64,000 nucleotides of DNA from Erinaceus europaeus (lineage: Eukaryota; Chordata; Mammalia; Eulipotyphla; Erinaceidae). The notes below the pieces were generated by a model, which was not told where the DNA came from, made no database searches, and saw only the letters and a program-made list of their open reading frames with translations. Shown here piece by piece: positions 63,871-64,000 of this stretch. The first letter of the stretch is position 1; each line of letters opens with the position of its first letter. The stretch spans positions 78,803,589-78,867,588 of the forward strand of contig NC_080177.1 of the NCBI RefSeq assembly GCF_950295315.1, given 5' to 3'. The translations under genes were made by a program, and so were the position numbers.

Positions 63871-64000
63871 TTTAAAGGGCTTGACCATTAAGCCTTCTTG
63901 GTGTTATGTCCACCTCACTGCCCCCTCACACCATAGACTTGAGGGACAGAGTCGCATCTGCTGCTGTGGAGACATACGGGAAAGTGTGTGTGATTTAGGT

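Overview
This is mammalian nuclear DNA without a convincing protein-coding gene. The best fit is a hedgehog (Erinaceidae, probably Erinaceus). That rests on several dozen tRNA-derived SINEs of a type I associate with hedgehog ERI elements (family name recalled, not searched), on LINE-1 3' ends, and on ancient mammal-wide relics (MIR, L2, hAT-Charlie MITEs). The window looks intergenic or deeply intronic. Nearly all open frames are short, start in repeats, or arise from stop-free simple sequence.

SINE labels used below. A: short form with a GGTTCAAG-type box B, a 'GGGGGAAAGCTTCACGAG' segment, a pyrimidine tract and an AATAAA-rich end. B: head with 'GGCGCAAAGCGCAAGGA', then 'GGGGAGTCGCTTCACAG', then a CAACAA/AATAATAA-rich body. 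C: A/B-like head ending in a module containing 'CCACCAGGAGCAGTGG' and 'ATAACCCTGGAGGCAA'. B+: B with that same module. D: 'GATAAAGC...GCATGAGGTCCTGAGTTC' type. E: 'GGTTATGCAAAGAGACTCTC...GAGCAGTGCTCTGG' type. All carry pol III box A/box B-like heads when complete.

Repeat R is a second abundant component that I could not classify. There are about eleven copies. Most are 5' truncated with a shared 3' end ('GGTGGTGGGAA..TGTGTGGA..TTGTACCCCTCTTATCC', then ATAAATAAA). Two copies (38.56-40.26 kb and 55.0-56.9 kb) are colinear over about 1.65 kb.

Layout. 0-9.8 kb: scattered SINEs, a minus-strand R copy, and a CpG-rich unexplained block at 8.04-8.93 kb. 9.85-11.8 kb: a minus-strand L1 3' end next to a 1.25-kb minisatellite built on a 16-bp 'TGTGTGTACTCCATTG' unit. 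11.9-19 kb: dense SINEs including a clean nested insertion, MIRs, R copies and an ancient L1 fragment. 19-31 kb: sparser repeats, MER5A-like and MIR relics, and a possible exon at 27.93-28.35 kb. 31-48 kb: many B/B+ SINEs with readable target-site duplications, the first long R copy, a MER20-like MITE and a possible L1 5' region. 48.3-50.3 kb: a possible solo LTR and an ancient L1 remnant. 50.3-52.4 kb: a SINE cluster with an inverted B+ pair. 52.4-64 kb: low-copy DNA, the second long R copy, an L1 3' UTR split by a SINE, three more R copies, an L2 end, and an L1 tail inserted in an R copy.

The sequence reads as a layered insertion record: MIR/L2/MER relics are oldest, then ancient L1, then R, then the SINEs and a late L1 tail. 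SINE and R boundaries are accurate to about 5-20 bp except where a target-site duplication (TSD) fixes them.
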